Origin: Aptenodytes patagonicus
Taxonomy: Eukaryota; Chordata; Aves; Sphenisciformes; Spheniscidae
DNA length: 64,000 nucleotides
Direction of reading: 5' to 3'
Assembly (NCBI RefSeq): GCF_965638725.1
Contig: NC_134953.1
Coordinates: forward strand, 39,360,854 to 39,424,853
Below, one piece after another: positions 58,783 to 64,000 of the stretch. Numbering within the stretch: position 1 is the stretch's first letter; every line of letters starts with the position of its first letter. The notes beneath the pieces were generated by a model. It had not been told where the DNA came from, made no database searches, and saw only the letters and a program-made list of their open reading frames with translations. A program made the translations under genes and the position numbers.

Positions 58783-61700
58783 GCTAGGGCTAGAGGGTGC
58801 TGCTGGGTCTCGTAGGGGTTGATCCAACAGCTAGGAGTAGTTTGGGTTTAGAAACACTGCATTCAGGGCAATCCTTGGCATGTCCCCTCCAGTTATAGGA
58901 TCAATGATGTAGGTGAGTATTTGCCTTTGATGGGACTCCTGAAGGCTGATGTTAGATGGCTGGTTGTTACAGCTTTTGCGTAATGCCAGCATTGCTGAAT
59001 TAAACGCGTAGCATAGGTGGCGCAGAGCGAGGAAGGGCTGGCACTGAAACCCAAGTCAGGTAACGGGCTTGTGGGGGAGCTGCAGGTCCTGGCTCTGGGG
59101 TGGGACTGACCTGCCAGGACCCGGGGGCCTGCACAGCTGGTGGAGGTTTCAAAGAAGTTACTCATTAAAAGAAAACAACCAAATGAACACCAACAGCAAA
59201 AGACAACGCAAACCACTGATAAAGAATAGGGAAGGGAAACGGCATGGGAAGGCTCTGGCTGCTCTCGGAAAGCTTTTTGGATGTGTCCCAGCACAGTACT
59301 GCCTCGCAGAAACAGCTGCTCCACAGCTGATCGGCAGATCGGCTGATCTCTGTGGACTCCAACGGCCAACTTCAGCAGTCATTTCTGTTTGAGTGGCCTG
59401 GCTGTCTAGTGGAGACTCTCCAGAGGGCAAGGGGGAGCCAGGCAGTGGGTCTTTCCAATATATGGCAAACATAAGTGCAAATTCTGATATTTTACTGTTT
59501 TGCAGGAGACTCAGCCCCACTGCATTGTTACTTCTGAAGAGCCAGAGCCCTGCAGCACCTGTCTGCCTACATCCTTCTGCATACAGCCGTGCGTTATGTG
59601 CTCCAGACATGGGATGAGGAGGAGGGACCACAGCCAAGTCTTGGTTTCTCAGACAGGTAAGTCAGAGAAGTGGGGAAGAGGAGCAAACAAGCTGGTTAGT
59701 CCCTTTCCTGTGAAATGGTGTGAAGCTGGGGCCAGCTGCTGCCTTCTTGTTGCATCTGTTCTGGTGCCCACCACTGACGGCGTTCATGCTCAGTGCCCCT
59801 CAGAAGGGGGTATGAGGGTTCCTCAAGTCAGCAGCCGGAGGCTGTACAGCCACAGCTGATACCTGCGTGGTGCCTCCCTGAACGCTGTTACATAGCTGGA
59901 GCTGCGCAATGCTGTCCCAGCCCGTGGGAGGAAGCTTGGCTGAGTTACTGGATGAGGGGACATACAAGATGTGCAGAAGGTCCCTGCACATCAGGGAACC
60001 TCAAACCAGTTTTGTCTTTTGGGAGATGAACCCAAGGAGAGAGGCAGAGAGCATTGGGAAGGGAGGTTGGCAGTGTCCAAGCTGCAGACGAGGAGGGGGA
60101 ACACTGTAATGCCTGGTGAGAAATTAGGGTGATGTTTTGGGTTGAGCTAGAGTTGCCAGGTTGCTACTAGATGGTTCGTTCCCCCGAGCCTGGGAACCAG
60201 CAAGTTGCTGCCTCTAGTGAGCCTTTCTTGAACAGGGTGTCATCACTGGCACAAAGTGATGAGGACGCTCGTGAAGTGAGGACTCCCCTGCAGGAGCACT
60301 TTGCAGGGCAGGACTGGAGAGCTCGGGCCTGTCCTGCTGTTCAGACCATGCTGGGGGACTGGTCTGTCAGTCATGGGTGGAAATGGGCCACTGTCCCTGA
60401 AATTTGTTGTCAAGGAGCCCCAGTGAAGGGAAAACCGGGTTCAGCAGTCCCACACTGTGTCTTGCACTGAGCGGAGCCGTTCGTGTCTCTGTTGGCTGAA
60501 TCACTGCCCTGCGTGAAGCATTGGTTTGCAGTCCTAGTGCTCCCCGCCCTTAGAAACAGCCTGGCAGAAGTTAATGTAAAAAAGAGCAAAACAGCTCTTC
60601 AGAAATAGCTTGGAAACATTGTGTAGAGCCCCTGGGTGGCTGTGCTTGGTGCCTTGCTTTTATGGGGAGCCTTTCAGGGTTGCTCTGGAGGCAATTCCAG
60701 AACATGGCTTTCTTTGTTATCCCTTAGTCCCTGGCGGCTGATCCATGCGCTGCTGAAAGCGAACAGAGAGGGAAAAAATGCTGGCAGGACTGCAGAGGAT
60801 GCAAAACACCATGACTGTTGCATGAGTTGTCCTTGCCGTGCCACGCAGGACATGCAGCCTGGAGGGGGTGGCTCTGGCCAGAGTGTGGGGCCCAGGCTGT
60901 TTGCAAAATGAATCGGCATTTCTTAGGAAAGCTGAACAGGACCAGGGGGAGTAGCTGGCGAAGTGCGGAGCCTGGGAAAAGAGGAGTCGGAAACTTTCCT
61001 GCTAGTTTGTCACTTGTTGTCCTGAAGCAAAAGTTTGTGAATAAAAAAGCAGTCTAACTGCTTTCCCAAAACATGGCAGCCCCTTTGCCCTGCCCCAGAG
61101 TTGAGCCACTCTCCTTCCTTCCACCCCTCCCCACACCAGTCTCCCGAGACGTTTTCAGTCCAGCTGCAAATAGCTTGGTTGCACCCAAACTTCAAGATCT
61201 GAAGACCAGGAAGAATGTAGGATTGTGTAAAACTAACAAATGCTATACAACACCTCCACACACACAGTTATCTTGGGGAATTGCTGCTCAGGCTCAACAG
61301 CTGCAGAAGTGAGGACTTCCTGAAGTGGGTGTACACAGCAGGTACCTGCCAGTTGTCTGACCTTGCATTGACCCACTGTGGTTGCAAATCCCCCCTCCCT
61401 ATGCCAATTTTTCTCTCTCTAAAGATTTGAGAGATACAGATGTTGTTTGGCATGATGGTGAACTCTGACAACTGGTTTCTGAACCTCGTCTTGACCTCAG
61501 GAGCAGCTCCTGACTCCATGCATTCATTTCTGACTCTGTAATGCTTAAATATAGAGCAGCCCTCGGGCTGTGATGAGTCACTCACTCCTAATGACACTAT
61601 CAGACTGTCGGCAGCGTGCTCCTGTCAAACGGGAGGTAGCGCTGACTACACGGGGCAGACACCCGTCCCACAGCAATGCAGCTGGACACGTGTGCCTGCG

Positions 61701-64000
61701 TCCCCCCACGCTACTGGTAGTGAACTCCGGTTGCGGATGAAGCTGGAAACCCTCTTGGCTTCACGTTATCAGCCATGCCAAAGCAAACGCTGACCCTTGC
61801 ATCCTGGGCTCGGCTCCTGGGAGGGAAGCGCAGGGGCTGGTCCAGCTCCTTTTGTGCATTTCTTTTTCGGAGCACACTGTCATAGGCAGAGACGTGTGGT
61901 CATGCGCTTTGCCAGGATCCTTCCCTTTGTGTTCTGCTGGGGACATGGGGGAGGACAGAGGATTGAGGGGCTGAGCTCTTTTTCTATCAGTTTTGGCCAG
62001 CTCAATGAGTTGCTGGTCGATGTTTAAGCACGGCCTAAGCAGGGGGAATAGACAGCTTGTGGTTAAGGTGAGTGGGTAATCTGTGGCTGGTTCAAAGCCT
62101 GGTTTGGGAGCCAGATGAGTCACTGGTTAGCGGAACGAGAAATGTAGCTTGATGATGAAATGCCCGAGTCCCTCACCGAGGCAGGTCAGAGTCCAGCAGC
62201 TGGAGGAGGATGGGCGGTTGAAGACCCTCTCCCTCGGGGGGGCTGTGCTCAAGTTCATGGTCTGGTCCAGTCTCTCCAGGAGTCCCTGGATGGATCACTT
62301 CAGCCTTGTGCTGCCTCCCCCCATCCGCAGGTGCCGATACTGTCAGACCCTTTCCTTTCTCTTCCTCTCGTCCTGCCCTGCAGCCATTCGCAGGCCTTGT
62401 TCCCTATCCCTACCCCTGACCCTACCCTGCCTTGTTTAGCTGCAACTGCTGCAGTTCTTACCCAGGTGGGGTTCCTCCCATGGTCATGATCCCCCATGGT
62501 CGTGCTCTAGGTGCAGCTGTGCTGGAAGAGCCCTGGATACCCAGGCAGGATGGTGGGAAGCCACAGTGCATAAGCGCTAGTCAGGGGGCAACACAGGGCT
62601 GAACCACAACCCTTCCCTTCCTCCGTCGGAGGGGGCAAAGGCCACCTAGTGCCCCCACCCAAATCCTGGGCAGGTGCCTCAGGCCCCACACAGATGGTAG
62701 GGCAGCCCCTCCCTTGTCTCAGAAAGGAAGACTGTGAGCTGCATCTCCCCCGCCATGAGCCCCAAAGCCCCTGCACTGCTGGCTTGGTAATAGCAGCTTG
62801 GTGGCCAGGCTGACAGCACGAGCCTCACAGCTACTTGCGAAGGGGCAGCCCCGCTTCAGCCATTACCGGCCTGGGGCAAGGAAGCAGCGTCCCCAGGCCA
62901 AGTGGCTGGAAGGCAGCCCGCAAACAGCCCAAAAAGCTGAGAGTGTTGGAGTAAGCCCTGTCCTCTGAAAGGACAGAGCCATCTGGCTGCTCCCTTTCTC
63001 CTGGCTTTGGCCCACCTTGCTGAGAGGGGCACAGCAGCAGTTTAGCAGCATGCACGGTACTCCGTACCTACATGCTGGGGATGGAATCCATGTTTCCAAA
63101 ATAAAAACATGCTGGTACGCTTTAGACTTACTTCCTATCCCATGGCTGCCAAATCTGTGAGCACATTAGCTGTGTCTGTGGGCTGTATGGGGAAGGGAGG
63201 GCAGCTCCCTAACTGCAAGCCAGGTGCTCCGTCAGCAGTGCAAGGCACTATTCCACAGGCAAAAGGATCAAGGCTTCTAACCAGCCCTCGCTATGCTTTT
63301 TTGCAGGTTCCCGATGACCACAAATGAGGTACGAGCTCCACTGTTTTGAAAGGGTGAAGCACAGGAACAGCTGTAGTGTATAAACTGCAGAAGTCTTGAT
63401 TACAGCAGCCATCAACCTGACCCTCCTACAAGTAAGTAGTGCTCTCTCCCCCTCTCGTGCTGTTGGTGTCTGTGTTGCAGGATAGGCTGACCTTTCTTCC
63501 CCTCCCCAGAACTGTTCAGAATAACTGGTTGTTTGACCTCTTGGCTTCAGGAAATGGAAGTATTTGTCATCCCTGGAAAAGGGTCTCTTAGCAGCTGACC
63601 CTTTGCTGTGCCCGTTTTGAGTTTCAAGCCAGGAGCTCGTGCGGTTCCCATGTCACTATGAAATGCCACACCAGCTACTGCCATAAATCAATGCATTAGG
63701 GAGACAAAGGGGCTGAGCCGCACTCTTCCCTAAGAGCAGTTCAGTTCCCTTTCGTAAATCTTTGTGCACGACATGCTTTCAGCCCAGCATCATCTGCCCT
63801 GCCCTTTTGCAGTCCATTAGTGCTGTGTGTTTCCAACCGAGACACAAAGTTTGGGCCTGGGAACGTGTTTAATAGTAATTTGTTGTATGAGCATCTTCTG
63901 CACCTGCCTGCCTAGATTATGAAGTGAAACAAATGAGCTCGGTTTCCAAGAAACACATATGGTGATAAAAAATCTGTGTGATCAGATTTACGAGAGCCAT

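Larger units (their letters stand above)
58034..64000. other. Upstream flank of PLA2G12B; no gene recognised
   Basis: It contains the PLA2G12B promoter and 5' UTR (to about 58210), a 17-bp triplicate (58732-58782) and a spliced-exon-like plus-strand segment (59506-59656). By human gene order the next gene should be P4HA1 on the minus strand, but I see none of its coding sequence. ORFs of 60-160 codons here overlap on both strands and lack recognisable domains. Confidence 0.6.

Noticed and set aside
59158-59637. 159-codon minus-strand ORF with a hydrophobic carboxy end
   Set aside because: The hydrophobic stretch comes from a pyrimidine-rich run, nothing resembles a known family, and other frames in the area are equally open.
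63311-63332. 22-nt segment with an acceptor (ttttttgcag) and a donor-like gtacga
   Set aside because: It is too short to trust as an exon. The donor is weak and there is no linked open frame.
58034-64000. Expected neighbour P4HA1 on the minus strand
   Set aside because: I looked for prolyl-4-hydroxylase carboxy-terminal coding sequence and saw none. Its end is presumably beyond 64000, or only untranslated sequence is present.

Overview
This is a piece of vertebrate nuclear genome, most likely from a bird. Three multi-exon protein genes with GT-AG introns are present in the order MCU (+), OIT3 (+), PLA2G12B (-). From memory this is the order and orientation of the human 10q22 neighbourhood. 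The proteins are close to their mammalian orthologues but not identical. Introns are short to moderate (0.5-6.4 kb), and I see no mammalian SINE or LINE and only short simple repeats, which fits a compact avian genome. A crocodilian or turtle cannot be excluded by eye.

Layout. 1-10044 holds the last six coding exons of MCU, the pore subunit of the mitochondrial calcium uniporter, from the matrix domain to the stop codon. The first exons, with the targeting peptide, lie to the left of the window. The MCU 3' UTR follows to a poly(A) signal at 11912. 11936-17613 is intergenic. 17614-41728 is the complete OIT3 gene (liver-specific ZP-domain protein) in nine coding exons. Its 64-nt first exon, carrying the signal peptide, was found by matching hydrophobicity, splice donor and phase. 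OIT3 ends at poly(A) signals at 42154 and 42294. 42321-46560 is the gap between the two convergent genes. 46902-58033 is the complete four-exon PLA2G12B gene on the minus strand, a group XII secreted phospholipase A2-like protein with Leu at the catalytic His position and an RDEL carboxy terminus. 58034-64000 is its upstream flank, with no gene I recognise.

How the genes relate. MCU is a housekeeping mitochondrial gene. OIT3 and PLA2G12B are both known as liver-enriched genes of the secretory pathway and are arranged tail to tail. HNF4-like motifs lie just upstream of PLA2G12B. I found no bacterial-type system, viral gene, CRISPR array or clearly new gene. The points most worth checking are the recovered OIT3 exon 1, the RDEL tail and missing His of PLA2G12B, a dual-use splice site at MCU exon 6, a palindromic 33-bp repeat and a TAAT cluster in OIT3 intron 1, and two exon-like segments antisense to or upstream of PLA2G12B.

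All exon edges were placed by hand from splice motifs and reading-frame continuity. In every gene the exon lengths add up to an open frame with matching phases.
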